From the NCBI GenBank assembly GCA_001839685.1, contig MLAK01001041.1, positions 1 through 37,456 on the forward strand: a stretch of DNA of 37,456 nucleotides. Reading direction: 5' to 3'. How positions within the stretch are numbered: position 1 is the first letter of the stretch; every line of letters starts with the position of its first letter. A program made the position numbers and the translations under genes. Below, one piece after another: positions 1 through 9,368 of the stretch. The notes beneath the pieces were generated by a model. That model worked only from the letters and a program-made list of their open reading frames with translations. It was not told the origin of the DNA and did not search any database. This DNA is from Tritrichomonas foetus. Lineage: Eukaryota > Parabasalia > Tritrichomonadida > Tritrichomonadidae.

Positions 1-180
1 ATGATTTTATCACTAATTTTGAGATATCAGATCTGTTTCTGGATCCAGAAACCGAGTTACATAAAATTTCACAAAATAATCATCATCCAAGCATTTATAA
101 GTCAAACAAAAATAATTTTGAGATTTCAAAAATATCCATGGGTAGGGGGTCATGCTCTTTTGATTACTCATTTTATTTAT

Positions 181-240
181 TGAGTACTCAAAAAATACCC
201 ATTCAATTTGAAAAGTACTCAATGAGTAGTACTCAAAAAA
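181..240. repeat. Paired palindromes built on AGTACTCA
   Basis: TGAGTACTCA at 181-190 is a perfect 10-bp palindrome. TGAGTAGTACTCA at 223-235 is a palindrome around one central base. Both are followed by an A run, so AGTACTCAAAAAA occurs as a direct repeat (183-195 and 228-240). Function is unknown. They lie about 950 bases from the nearest gene start, so a promoter role is not suggested. Confidence 0.5.
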
Positions 241-1172
241 GCCGTGTTTATGACATTTTAAAAAAGTCATGTTTGCTTTCAAATTGGTGATTGTATTTTC
301 ATATTGGGGATTGTATCAATGAACAGAAAAATGAGATGAAAATCTTTTTCATAGCCCTTTTTTACAATATGGAAATAATAATAAAATTAAAAATTATTAT
401 TTTTATTTTCCATTATTCTTATTTTATAATTATCGAATTATCTTATTAGAGTATCCTCATTTTCATAGAAATCAGAAGAATAAAAATATAATCTAGTTCT
501 CCAAAAATCCACTTTTTGAATGATAAACACATTCAATTAATCTAATTTTTATTTGAAAATATCTTGATGGTTTCCTGAATTAAGTTTATTATTGATACAG
601 TACTCTTATGTAATACAGTTATTTATGCCAATATTTAAATATTATGAATTTCATACGTTCTGTCGAACCCAAAAAATGTAACTTCAAAAGTGTGAGGAAG
701 TATTTTCAACGAGAAATTCAATAGCATTCTCCTTATCCTTACATTAGGTATATTATTTTATAAGTTTCATAAGACATCTAAAGAAATTCTCCAACAGCCG
801 AATAATACCTACCAAAAATGCTATAAAATAATCCTTGTAACTTGTCATATAGCAACTGGCACAAAAAGAAGCTCATTTCTGCTTCTTATTTCATTTTATA
901 AATTCATATAATTAAAAGATTTTTTAAAGGTGTTACCATGCACTGCTATATTTTCTGAGTATTCATGCATGTGGAATTTAGCAAAAAAGTGAAAATGAAG
1001 TATTTATTAGCAAAGTTTAAAGCTTCATAAGTCTTTCAAAAAGTTTTCATTTCATCAAAATCTTATTTCAAAAGATAACTGGTCAGATTAGGATTTTGTT
1101 TTGACTTTTTAAATACATCAAAATTTTAATTTTGAATGGCCTATTTGATAGAGATTTCGTTTTCTGATCTCT

Positions 1173-1177
1173 TCATT
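1173..1177 (+). promoter_or_regulatory. Initiator (Inr) of the BAR-like gene
   Basis: TCATT matches the trichomonad Inr consensus TCAY[T/A]. Its A, the expected transcription start, is 11 bases before the ATG at 1186. This is the short leader typical of trichomonad genes and supports that start codon. Confidence 0.6.
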
Positions 1178-1185
1178 AATTTCAT

Positions 1186-2172
1186 ATGCATTCAGTTATT
1201 AATAAACTAGGCCTATTTCCAGAATGGCATAACTTTACCGAAGCAGAAACAAATTTCAATCAAGCAGAAGAAAACTTTGTTCGATCAATTGATACTCTTG
1301 CTGAAGAAAAAGAAGACAAATTCTTTAAAGTTAACAACTTTTCTTATCTTTCCCAGCAAATTCAATATATTGCAAATTCACTATCAAGTTCAAACATTTC
1401 GTTAGGTTCTGTTCTTGAGCCAGAGATGAAAAAAGCACAGGAAATCTATGATAAGTTCCAAACAAAGAAGCTTGATAAATTCAAGTATGATAATGCTTAT
1501 AAAAGGGCAATAAAGAGGTCCAACGATATTCATGAAATGTTAGAAAAAAGAAGAAATGGTATTTTCGAGAGCACTGATTTTGATGATGATGATGACCAAC
1601 CAAAGCCGGGATCAAGTCAAGCAAAATATGATCAAGACTATGATTTATACCAAAAAGCGTTTGTCCAAAATATGTCAAACATTTTTGGTGAAGTTGCTTC
1701 ATCACGAATGAGAACATCAGCAAAAATTTGTGAAATTGGTTCTTTATTGAAAGAGAAAGCATCAAACATAGAAATTGTTCACAAACAAACAGAAAATGAA
1801 CTTAGTGCAGAAATGAAGAAACTCCACAAGGTTGTCCGTAAGAATAAGAAGATGCTTGATAAAGAATTTACAGTAGACGAATGTGAAGATGATGAAATCA
1901 TTATAGTAAAAGAAGAAAAAGGAATCGTTGATGTATCTGATGAAGAAGAAGAGGAAGAAGAAAATATTTCTACAAATCAAAATATAGCTACTCCAAAAGT
2001 ACAAATTCATGGAGATACAAATAATATGGGAAATATTAAATTACTGGCAGGTTTAATTCTTGATAATAATGGAAATCAATTTGATAATAGTTCTAATGAT
2101 ACGATTCCTAATAATCCCAAGCAAAAACAAGGACATAAGAAGAGAGGAAGACGTCCAAAGAAGCGCCATTAA
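1186..2172 (+). CDS. BAR-like coiled-coil protein with acidic stretch and basic tail
   Basis: 328-residue protein starting at an ATG 11 bases after an Inr. Residues about 15-215 are predicted to be three long amphipathic helices separated by short breaks, one holding the acidic run DDDDD. That spacing and composition resemble a BAR/arfaptin-type membrane-curvature domain, but this is a fold impression and no signature motif is present. A strongly acidic stretch follows (residues about 230-260, with a run of six glutamates). The last 15 residues are very basic (KKRGRRPKKRH), like an AT-hook or nuclear localisation signal. The basic tail allows an alternative nuclear or DNA-binding role. The stop codon lies in TAAAA, compatible with the trichomonad UAAA polyadenylation context. 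I do not recognise a named orthologue. Confidence 0.6.
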   Translation: MHSVINKLGLFPEWHNFTEAETNFNQAEENFVRSIDTLAEEKEDKFFKVNNFSYLSQQIQYIANSLSSSNISLGSVLEPEMKKAQEIYDKFQTKKLDKFKYDNAYKRAIKRSNDIHEMLEKRRNGIFESTDFDDDDDQPKPGSSQAKYDQDYDLYQKAFVQNMSNIFGEVASSRMRTSAKICEIGSLLKEKASNIEIVHKQTENELSAEMKKLHKVVRKNKKMLDKEFTVDECEDDEIIIVKEEKGIVDVSDEEEEEEENISTNQNIATPKVQIHGDTNNMGNIKLLAGLILDNNGNQFDNSSNDTIPNNPKQKQGHKKRGRRPKKRH

Positions 2173-2647
2173 AATTTTTTAATTAATTTTTTTATCTAAA
2201 ATTTTCAAAAAGAATTTTTATTATTATTATTTTAATTATTATTTCTAAGATGATGTCAAGCTAAGAAACGTCCAGGAAGGAGATGAAGAGAAATTAGTAA
2301 CCATAATTTTATTTGATAATTTGAATTTCGTTTCAAAATTCCATTCCATTTGTAACAATAGTGATGTCATTGCACGTTGGGTAATTGAAGTTTCACTTTA
2401 TGACGACATTAATTGCGATTTATTGATTCGCCATGATATTTACAAGCCTTCACGAAATACTCCAAAAACTATTAAGATTATGAGAGAGTTCTTTAAACAT
2501 ATTTATCAGAAATAAACAGGAGACACTCTGTCTATCACTGCCAAAATTTTGGAAGTGGAAAGTCAACAATTTAACTGTCAGAATATTCCAAATTTCTAAT
2601 GCTGTAGTTTTCATATTTAATATTGAATTCAAGAAGTATCAACTCAA
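2173..2647. other. Convergent 3' intergenic region with an orphan open frame
   Basis: This stretch lies between the 3' ends of two convergent genes. From 2251 to 2515 the plus strand has an 88-codon open frame directly after a TAA. It contains no ATG near its beginning (the methionine nearest the 5' end would have to be TTG). The composition looks protein-like (charged and hydrophobic residues alternate) but I recognise no family. It may be the decayed remnant of a gene or mobile element; no terminal repeats are visible. Confidence 0.3.
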
Positions 2648-5600
2648 TTATGATATTAATATTCCAGCTGTGTAAATTGATGATGGTTGAACGATAAATG
2701 AGAGAGTTTGTTTTCTGTTATGTAGTATCGCTGATATGATAGTTCCTGGTTGTTGTCGTTTTAAGTACATTGTTTCAAGGACGTTATATGTTCGAGTTGT
2801 GATTAAGTCAATGAGGACTGTGTTTTGTCCTCCAACAAGAATAATATTTCCCCATTCTGTTGTATCTAAGAAATATGCTCCTTCTTGAACACCTACAATT
2901 CTTGACCGTGCTTTATTCTTTGAATCAGCAATTCGAATTTTTCCATCTCGAAATATTATTGCAAATGACCCGTTCATTGATAAAATCGGCTTAAAAACAT
3001 AAGGTACACTATCAATAATTAGTGTTGTTTGAACATTTTCTGGATCAGTAATATCGACAAATCGAAAATCAATATCAGTTCCAATTGCAAGTATAATATT
3101 ATTTTCATTTTCATTTTGATTCATTTGTGGATTCATTTTTGGATTGCTTTGGATAGGTGTCGCCATTTTCATGCATCTAATTTGACCATCAAATATTTTG
3201 ATATTATCTAACATTGAGCACATATCAAGTGACCAAGGTGTTACATTTCCTTCTTCTATTGTGCCATATAATATTCTTTGCTTTGAGTTGAAATCAAACA
3301 AAAAGTTTTCTTGAAGCTTTCCTTCAACATCTTCTTCAGTAGATGCAAATTTGAAACAATCAGCCAGAACAGCGCCCTGTGTTAATATCTTTGAAATAAT
3401 AGCAATATCTCCTTTCTTGGTAGCAAGTAACAATGAATCATCTGTCAGTGGGAGTAAGGTGCTAATTTCATTGATTAAAGCTGCGGGACTCAAAAATTTA
3501 GTCAGATCTAGGGTATTCTCTATTATATGATCACCATAATTTCTTATGATTATCTTATTTTCTTCAACAAATAGTATTTTTTCACCATTGAAAAATGTGA
3601 AATTAGTTAGGATTGGTTTTTCTAATTCTATATGATCAATCTCTGAGCATCTTATATCGTTAATATGTCTTGGTGAAATCTTTGGAGAAAACTGAGTATG
3701 TGGAAATGACGGTTCGCAAAATGGAGGAATAACAAAATCATTTAATTTGTTGAAATTAGCATGCAAAAAAGCATCAAATGATGCTGGCAATAAAGTTGTT
3801 GAAAAGGTGTTGGTGTTAGGAATATCGTTTTTTATATTGGATTTTGAGAAATTGGATAAATCTGTTTCACCATCATCATTTATTTCATCATTAACATATT
3901 TCTTAAATAATTTTATTGCTAATGGACATATTTCTGGGTGAGGATCAACTGAGAGTGATTTTAAAGAGGATAAAATAACATCATGAAAATTTTGATTTTC
4001 AGATATATTTCCATTAGTTTTCTTTTTTATTACATTGAAAAATCTATCTATTAGAAATAAAACTTGAATTCGAACTAAATGAGAAGGATCTTCTATAAAT
4101 ACGCTCAAAATTTGAACAAAAAGGGTACCATAACGTTTTAAAAGAGTTTTTTCATAAATAATTAATGATGAAAAAGCAGATACAAAAGCAGCTCGTACCT
4201 CACTGTTTGGTGAATCTATTGCACATATAATTGATTGCATAATAGGAAGCTTTGAGAATTCATAAACAAATGATTTCAATTTTCCAAAATATTCTCCAAT
4301 AAACATTAAACACCAATAAATTACCATTTGATTTGGTATTTTTTTCTTTTGATTGGCTGAATTAATTTCATTTGTGTTATTACTCATGATATTTTCATTA
4401 TTAAACATTTGAAGAACACTTTGTAGAATATTTGGTGGAACTCTTTTGGCTTCATTATCAGGATCAATTTTTAATCCAACTGTAATGATAATTAATGCTA
4501 AGATATAATAATATGTATAATCAATTTTTTGTTGTCCATAAATATTAGCAGCAGATAAAAGAAAAAGAGCAATTTTTGATCCACTACAAGTAAAATTTAT
4601 CAGAGAAGCATCATGCAAAGAAAAGCATAGTAATTTCGCCACGCAGTATGAAACTGGTAACAGTAGATCTCTTTCAGTTTGAAGTGGTAATGAAAGCAAA
4701 ATTGGTAACAATCCATAGCATAATCCTGCTCTCAATGCTTGTTCACCAGTATCAATAAATTTTGTTAGTACATTGATTCCATTTGAGTAAAGTGATTTTT
4801 CCACTAATATAAGTGGGAATAAAGATGTTTCTAATGGAATACTTTCAAAAAATTGCAAATTAAGGGCATGTTCAATCGCCACCAAAGCATCTGATAAAAA
4901 GTTAATCATATCACTTGAAATCTGAGACTGATTAATCCCTGATTTGGTAGAATCCATTTGCGTTAATCTTAATAAAACTCGATCAAGATATAAATCGAAA
5001 TACTCCCATAATGGATGTCTGGAGAAATCTGGAATTTCGGGATATGAAATCGGAGTGAAGCCAATTTCACTTCCTATTCGTTTTGCTAAACAAAAATTCG
5101 AAAAAAGTTTTCCAACTTTTTGGTCACGGTAAAACATATTATACAAAAAATCACATTTTAATAAACTATAAGCCATTGCTTTTGTTAAGCATTGTAGAAG
5201 CCTTTCAATTTCATATGAGAAAGAAAGTAAATGTGGTCTAATTCCATTTTCATCACTAAAATAAGTAATTTGAAATTGATGAAGTCCACCTGCATTGAAT
5301 GCATAGAATTGTCTTGATCCCCAAAGCATTGATACAATTGCAGGTGTTAACAAACATGATGTAAATAGATCAGAAGGTAATCCCAATCTATGCGGTAAAC
5401 ATTCATCTGCTGAACAAGAAAAAAGTCCAAATCTATCTTTGTTTCCTGATGCTTCTACAAAGGATTTATAAAGTGAGCCAGCAAAATCACAATCAAAAAT
5501 AAAGCATCCAGGAATTGGAAATTTTCCAACAAGCTCAGAAACTTTTAACTCAGAAGTTCCATATCCTTCATCTGGGGATAAAATTAAAGATGAATCAGTA

Positions 5601-6076
5601 ACTGGTTCTGGGGTTCCATGACCATTAAAAATGAATAAACATCGAGAATTGGATTGATTATTTTTTATCTTTTCATATGATTGAAGAATTGTTGGAGGTG
5701 ATGGATCAGATAGAGTGATAACATTATCTTGAACAAAAGAGACTAAATTCTGTCTCAATTGAAATGACACTGCTTCTGAAATAGAAACAGGATCTCTATT
5801 TTTCATATCTGACCAACAATAATGACGGGAAGATAATTCTAGGCCCGCCCATCTCATATTTCTTTCTAAATGCAATAAACATACAGTAACAATACTAACA
5901 CACATATCTGTGTTAGTCGATGTTTTTTTTAATATGGTTGAAACTGGCGAGATCAAAGATTTTAAATTATAACGCCATAAACCAAAAGAATTGCTTTGCT
6001 TTGGATTTTGAACTTCAAATGATGAGCTTCTCTCTTTAGATGATTGCCTAGCACGTGGAGCTGAATTGTCACTCAT
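2648..6076 (-). CDS. Raptor, scaffold subunit of TOR complex 1
   Basis: 1142-residue homologue of Raptor/KOG1, which presents substrates to TOR kinase in TORC1 and helps place the complex on membranes. Residues about 60-260 form the Raptor N-terminal caspase-like (RNC) domain. The conserved FNGHG loop (His153) and FDCDFAG (Cys196) occupy the positions of the His/Cys dyad known in this family. The downstream block LPSDLFTSCLLTP (about 235-248) closely matches the Raptor signature PADLFTSCLTTP. The middle (about 300-720) is helical and HEAT/armadillo-like. The C-terminal third (about 800-1142) is beta-rich, as expected for the WD40 propeller. The protein is somewhat shorter than animal Raptor (about 1335). 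The ATG at 6076 has no canonical Inr within 20 bases; a TCAAAA lies 36 bases upstream. It is divergent from the permease gene across a 698-base AT-rich spacer. Confidence 0.92.
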   Translation of the reverse strand: MSDNSAPRARQSSKERSSSFEVQNPKQSNSFGLWRYNLKSLISPVSTILKKTSTNTDMCVSIVTVCLLHLERNMRWAGLELSSRHYCWSDMKNRDPVSISEAVSFQLRQNLVSFVQDNVITLSDPSPPTILQSYEKIKNNQSNSRCLFIFNGHGTPEPVTDSSLILSPDEGYGTSELKVSELVGKFPIPGCFIFDCDFAGSLYKSFVEASGNKDRFGLFSCSADECLPHRLGLPSDLFTSCLLTPAIVSMLWGSRQFYAFNAGGLHQFQITYFSDENGIRPHLLSFSYEIERLLQCLTKAMAYSLLKCDFLYNMFYRDQKVGKLFSNFCLAKRIGSEIGFTPISYPEIPDFSRHPLWEYFDLYLDRVLLRLTQMDSTKSGINQSQISSDMINFLSDALVAIEHALNLQFFESIPLETSLFPLILVEKSLYSNGINVLTKFIDTGEQALRAGLCYGLLPILLSLPLQTERDLLLPVSYCVAKLLCFSLHDASLINFTCSGSKIALFLLSAANIYGQQKIDYTYYYILALIIITVGLKIDPDNEAKRVPPNILQSVLQMFNNENIMSNNTNEINSANQKKKIPNQMVIYWCLMFIGEYFGKLKSFVYEFSKLPIMQSIICAIDSPNSEVRAAFVSAFSSLIIYEKTLLKRYGTLFVQILSVFIEDPSHLVRIQVLFLIDRFFNVIKKKTNGNISENQNFHDVILSSLKSLSVDPHPEICPLAIKLFKKYVNDEINDDGETDLSNFSKSNIKNDIPNTNTFSTTLLPASFDAFLHANFNKLNDFVIPPFCEPSFPHTQFSPKISPRHINDIRCSEIDHIELEKPILTNFTFFNGEKILFVEENKIIIRNYGDHIIENTLDLTKFLSPAALINEISTLLPLTDDSLLLATKKGDIAIISKILTQGAVLADCFKFASTEEDVEGKLQENFLFDFNSKQRILYGTIEEGNVTPWSLDMCSMLDNIKIFDGQIRCMKMATPIQSNPKMNPQMNQNENENNIILAIGTDIDFRFVDITDPENVQTTLIIDSVPYVFKPILSMNGSFAIIFRDGKIRIADSKNKARSRIVGVQEGAYFLDTTEWGNIILVGGQNTVLIDLITTRTYNVLETMYLKRQQPGTIISAILHNRKQTLSFIVQPSSIYTAGILIS

Positions 6077-6774
6077 TTAACTCTCCCACGAAATTTTATA
6101 TCACATTTCAGTTTTGATGTATTGGTGAAGTGTTTCGAAACAGATATTATTTTTTCCGATACGCTATTTTTAATTAAGATATTATGCCTAATATATGATA
6201 CAATGGAGAATAAAAATATGATATCAATTGTTTTGGGAATAAAAGCAAGATATTTATATTTTATCTATCACTATGTCAAAACATGAATATCGAATTATAA
6301 TATCAATATTTTCTCTTATTTATGAATATAATTAATTAAATATTATATATTATATTTTATACAATCTTATGATGCCGTTTAACTCAATAATAGAGGAAGA
6401 AATTGGGAAAATAATGTTGACTACTTATCAATTCAAAAAATCAAACACAATTATTGAATGAGTATAAAAATTTGGTTATCCTACCATCACTCGAGTATTT
6501 TGATAATTAATATGTATATAATACATTAAATTAAATAATTATATACTTATTTCTGATAAATAGATAATATAATTATTAATATTATTAAAAATCAAGAATA
6601 AACAAGATAATTAAACAACAAAATATTTGAATCAATTTATTTCTGAAGGCACAGTTTATTCAATAAAAATCTCTCAAAAGCAAGTCATGAAAAAGTTTTT
6701 TGTTGGGAAAATATGATCGACATGGTCATTTTTGACCTTAAGTCAAGAGGTTAGATTCAAGTCATTGAGATCAA
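6077..6774. other. AT-rich divergent intergenic spacer
   Basis: This spacer separates the divergent starts of the Raptor and permease genes. It is extremely AT-rich (for example 6290-6370 and 6500-6600) and holds no coding frame I trust. The only element I can name is the Inr before the permease. Confidence 0.6.
6762..6766 (+). promoter_or_regulatory. Inr of the ArsB-like permease gene
   Basis: TCATT matches TCAY[T/A]; the A is 11 bases before the ATG at 6775. The same 11-base spacing is seen at 1173 and at the IFRD gene. Confidence 0.6.
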
Positions 6775-8151
6775 ATGGCTCCAGAATACACTTCAGCTAT
6801 CATTATTTTTGCCGTAGCAATCGTTCTCATGCTAGTATGCGCTGTTTTCTTTCCAGTGATCAATATAAAATTGGGCAAGGTTCAATTTGGACTCGAAACA
6901 TATTTTATTTTTCCATTTATTGCAGCGATAATTGTGATAGCAGCAAAGATTATCGACCCAGTTGAAGCTGGAAAAGGTCTTTGGGAGTTTTCTGGCTTAA
7001 ATCCAGTTGGTATCTTAATATTATTTTTTTCAATGGTTTACATATCCAAATTTTTAGACACCACAGGATTCTTCGAATTTACCGCAATTTATTCACTGTC
7101 GAAGTCAGGAGATTCATCGAAAAAATTATACTTCATCATCTACGCCGTCGTCTCAATCTTAACGATTTTCACATCTAATGATGTCGTTATTTTAACATTC
7201 ACGCCGTTTATTCACTATTTTTCGAAACTTGCCGGAATCTCGCCAATCCCTTTCTTGTTCGCCGAGTTTTTTGCAGCAAATACCTGGTCAATGATTTTCA
7301 TTATTTCCAATCCAACAAATGTCGTCCTAGGAACAGCATTTAAGCAATCTTTCAGCGATTTTGCCAAAGTTATGACACCTGCGTCAATTGCTGGCGGTTT
7401 GTCGAATTGTTTTGTATTATATTTATTATTCCATGATTCAATCAATCAACGTTTCAACTTGAAAGAAGACTTAGGGGACCCCTGGGCCAGAGTGAAGTCC
7501 AAAGTTGACATGTACGTTTCAATTGCGTTTACAATAATCGCAATAATTTTATTGGCGGTGAGTTCATCACCAGGCTTCAAAATTGAGATGTGGATGATTG
7601 CAGGAATAATGGCATGCGTTTTACTGGTTTATAATATCATCATCGATATTATAAATCGAAAAAAGCCAGAAAAATCAAAATTGCGAGTAATTTTTGCATC
7701 TTTGCCTTATCCAATTATTCCTTTCCTTTTGAGTCTTTTTGTTTTAGTTAATACATTGAAACATAAGAACTTTTTCATAGTTATTGGTAACTGGATTGCG
7801 CCATTCACTGCATCATCAAAGCCTGCATCAGTAATTGTTTTTGGGCTCTTTTCGACAATTGCAGCAAATATTTTGAATAACATTCCAATGTCTGTCGCTT
7901 TTGCGCCGATCATCCAGGCGACGACAAATCCGCCAAATCTCGGATCGGTTTACGCCGCGGTTGTTGGCTCAAATATTGGTGCCAATTTAACACCACTTGG
8001 AGCACTTGCTGGTTTGATGTGGCTGAAAATTCTGAAAGAAAGAGATATTTCCATCAGATTTGTTGATTTCTTAAAGGTGGGACTGGTCGTGACTCCTTTC
8101 TGTCTGGCTGTGACATCTGCTGTTGTTTCGGGAATGTCTTATGCAATTTAA
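6775..8151 (+). CDS. ArsB/NhaD-type ion permease (IT superfamily)
   Basis: 458-residue integral membrane protein with about 11-12 hydrophobic segments from residue 6 onward and no cleavable signal peptide evident. Two inverted half-repeats each carry the re-entrant signatures of the ion transporter superfamily. The first half has SNDVVILTFTPF (about 133-144) and AANTWSMIFIISNPTNVV (about 167-184). The second half has AANILNNIPMSVAFAPI (about 363-379) and GSNIGANLTPLGALAGLMW (about 401-419). The order and the LTPLGALA-LxWLKIL ending resemble arsenite permease ArsB more than citrate carriers. Likely role: efflux of arsenite or of a related anion, or Na+/H+ exchange; the substrate cannot be decided from sequence. 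The family is mainly prokaryotic, so bacterial origin by transfer is possible. Stop is in TAAA. Confidence 0.8.
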   Translation: MAPEYTSAIIIFAVAIVLMLVCAVFFPVINIKLGKVQFGLETYFIFPFIAAIIVIAAKIIDPVEAGKGLWEFSGLNPVGILILFFSMVYISKFLDTTGFFEFTAIYSLSKSGDSSKKLYFIIYAVVSILTIFTSNDVVILTFTPFIHYFSKLAGISPIPFLFAEFFAANTWSMIFIISNPTNVVLGTAFKQSFSDFAKVMTPASIAGGLSNCFVLYLLFHDSINQRFNLKEDLGDPWARVKSKVDMYVSIAFTIIAIILLAVSSSPGFKIEMWMIAGIMACVLLVYNIIIDIINRKKPEKSKLRVIFASLPYPIIPFLLSLFVLVNTLKHKNFFIVIGNWIAPFTASSKPASVIVFGLFSTIAANILNNIPMSVAFAPIIQATTNPPNLGSVYAAVVGSNIGANLTPLGALAGLMWLKILKERDISIRFVDFLKVGLVVTPFCLAVTSAVVSGMSYAI

Positions 8152-8205
8152 ACTGAAAAATATGTGAATTTTAATAGTAAATATATGTATTCTATCTTAT
8201 TTTGT

Positions 8206-8386
8206 TGATATTCTTATTCTTATTATTATTCTAATTCTTATTCTTATTCTAATTCTAATTATTATTCTTATTCTTATTCTAATTCTTATTCTTATTCTTA
8301 TTCTAATTCTTATTCTTATTCTTATTCTTATTCTTATTCAAATTCTTATTCTTATTCTAATTCTAATTCTAATTCTTATTATCTTA
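8206..8386. repeat. Imperfect hexanucleotide microsatellite (ATTCTT/ATTCTA)
   Basis: About 180 bases built from six-base units alternating between ATTCTT and ATTCTA, with a few slipped units such as ATTATT. The unit keeps period six throughout. It sits about 55 bases downstream of the permease stop codon, so it is probably 3' flanking sequence. Repeat length is expected to vary between strains. Confidence 0.85.
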
Positions 8387-8638
8387 TAAATAAGATAAAC
8401 ATAAATTTTTATGCTTTGAAACAATGCACCATTTTCTATGATGAAATAATAACTAATGAGTTTTAATTGTTGTGAATAAAATTTGAATATTTTGTTGGGA
8501 AATGAAAAGATCTTTAGGGGAAAGGAAGGTTTTATTAACATGCTTCTGCATTGGTTATCATCACTTTACTTCATGAAAAAAGCCAGGAGATAAGAAAGAA
8601 AAAATGAATAAAAAGAATTTGAACTATTTTTTACCATT

Positions 8639-8678
8639 AACCGTTTTCATACTGTGATGCTAAACTTTTTCAATCATA
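8639..8678 (+). promoter_or_regulatory. M3 (Myb-like) element plus Inr
   Basis: AACCGTTT at 8639-8646 fits the T. vaginalis M3 consensus [AGT][AG]C[GC]G[TC]T[TAG], which is bound by a Myb-like protein. TCATA at 8674-8678 fits the Inr; its A is 18 bases before the ATG at 8694. Order and spacing are those of a trichomonad core promoter. Confidence 0.6.
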
Positions 8679-8693
8679 CAAAATTTACCCCAA

Positions 8694-9368
8694 ATGGATT
8701 TTGAAGAATCCGCTTTTCAGATCGCTTCTTCACTTTACCATCAACTCAAACCCGACGAGGAATATATTTCTGTTTTACAGAATGCAGTTCTTTTTATTAA
8801 GCCGTTCCGCTCATTTTTCCTTTATGTTATTTGCAACGTTATTTTTCTAATTGTTTACTCGTTCCACTTTTCCGCATATTCCCTCGTTCTCCTCCTTTTT
8901 GCAATACAGTCTATTCCCTCGCATTTATACCACGATTACTTAATGAAGATATATAGTTGCTTTAATTTTAAGGTCAATCAGGAAAAATATTTGATATCCA
9001 AACCTCTTCCGCTCGACCATTTATGTTGTCTTGTCTCAATTATTATGCTTGAAATCCATCAATGCATTGTTTATTATATCCAAGCTGTCAAAAAAGGAGA
9101 ACTTATTGATATTTCTGTATTGACACTTATTTTTTCGTTCACTTTTTACTTTTTATACAAAATTGGAGACGCTTTCTTCATTTGGCTCGTCCTTCATCTC
9201 ATTTCATTCATTCCTATCGTTCTTACAAAAAGAATTTCATTCAATTTCACGAAATTCCCAGTTAAACTTGAAAAAGCAATTTTAGTGAGACTCCGCGCTC
9301 AAATCGTGGAAGAGGAGCGTCTCAGCTTCCTTCACGCACACCAGGCTGCTATCAATGAGGGTAAGTAG
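8694..9368 (+). CDS. Reticulon/ARL6IP1-like ER hairpin membrane protein
   Basis: 224-residue protein with two long hydrophobic blocks, roughly residues 38-80 and 100-183. Each is long enough for a membrane hairpin rather than one simple span. They are separated by a polar loop rich in Lys/Asp, with a charged N terminus and a short charged, helical C-terminal tail (about 190-224). Paired hairpins and this size are typical of reticulon, REEP and ARL6IP1 proteins that curve tubular ER. No family-specific motif proves it, so the assignment rests on topology and composition. Promoter: M3 at 8639 and Inr at 8674. The sequence GGTAAGTAG at the end resembles a splice donor, but no branch or acceptor follows and the TAG stop is accepted. 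Confidence 0.5.
   Translation: MDFEESAFQIASSLYHQLKPDEEYISVLQNAVLFIKPFRSFFLYVICNVIFLIVYSFHFSAYSLVLLLFAIQSIPSHLYHDYLMKIYSCFNFKVNQEKYLISKPLPLDHLCCLVSIIMLEIHQCIVYYIQAVKKGELIDISVLTLIFSFTFYFLYKIGDAFFIWLVLHLISFIPIVLTKRISFNFTKFPVKLEKAILVRLRAQIVEEERLSFLHAHQAAINEGK

Larger units (their letters stand above)
1..1185. other. AT-rich intergenic region without a supported gene
   Basis: No convincing coding sequence is visible on either strand. The first 280 bases are open on both strands but give low-complexity, AT-driven translations with no recognisable domain. The only structure I see is a set of short inverted and direct repeats around 181-240, listed separately, and the promoter of the gene beginning at 1186. 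Confidence 0.6.
8152..8693. other. Intergenic region with microsatellite and promoter
   Basis: Contains the hexanucleotide array at about 8206-8386 and the M3/Inr promoter of the reticulon-like gene. The minus-strand frame across the array encodes only an Arg-Ile repeat and is not a gene. Confidence 0.6.

Noticed and set aside
661..670. TGTCGAACCC, which reversed resembles a tRNA B-box (GGGTTCGA).
   Set aside because: No A-box, anticodon stem or acceptor pairing can be drawn around it on the minus strand.
5893..5904. ACTAACACACAT on the plus strand, close to the trichomonad intron branch/acceptor ACTAACACACAG.
   Set aside because: It lacks the final AG, lies antisense inside the Raptor coding sequence and has no GTATGT donor at a suitable distance.
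8338..8541. Minus-strand open frame ending in an Arg-Ile repeat.
   Set aside because: It is a translation of the hexanucleotide microsatellite with no domain and no promoter.
9359..9368. GGTAAGTAG at the end of the reticulon-like gene as a splice donor.
   Set aside because: Trichomonad donors are usually GTATGT and no ACTAAC-type acceptor follows; the TAG is a plain stop.
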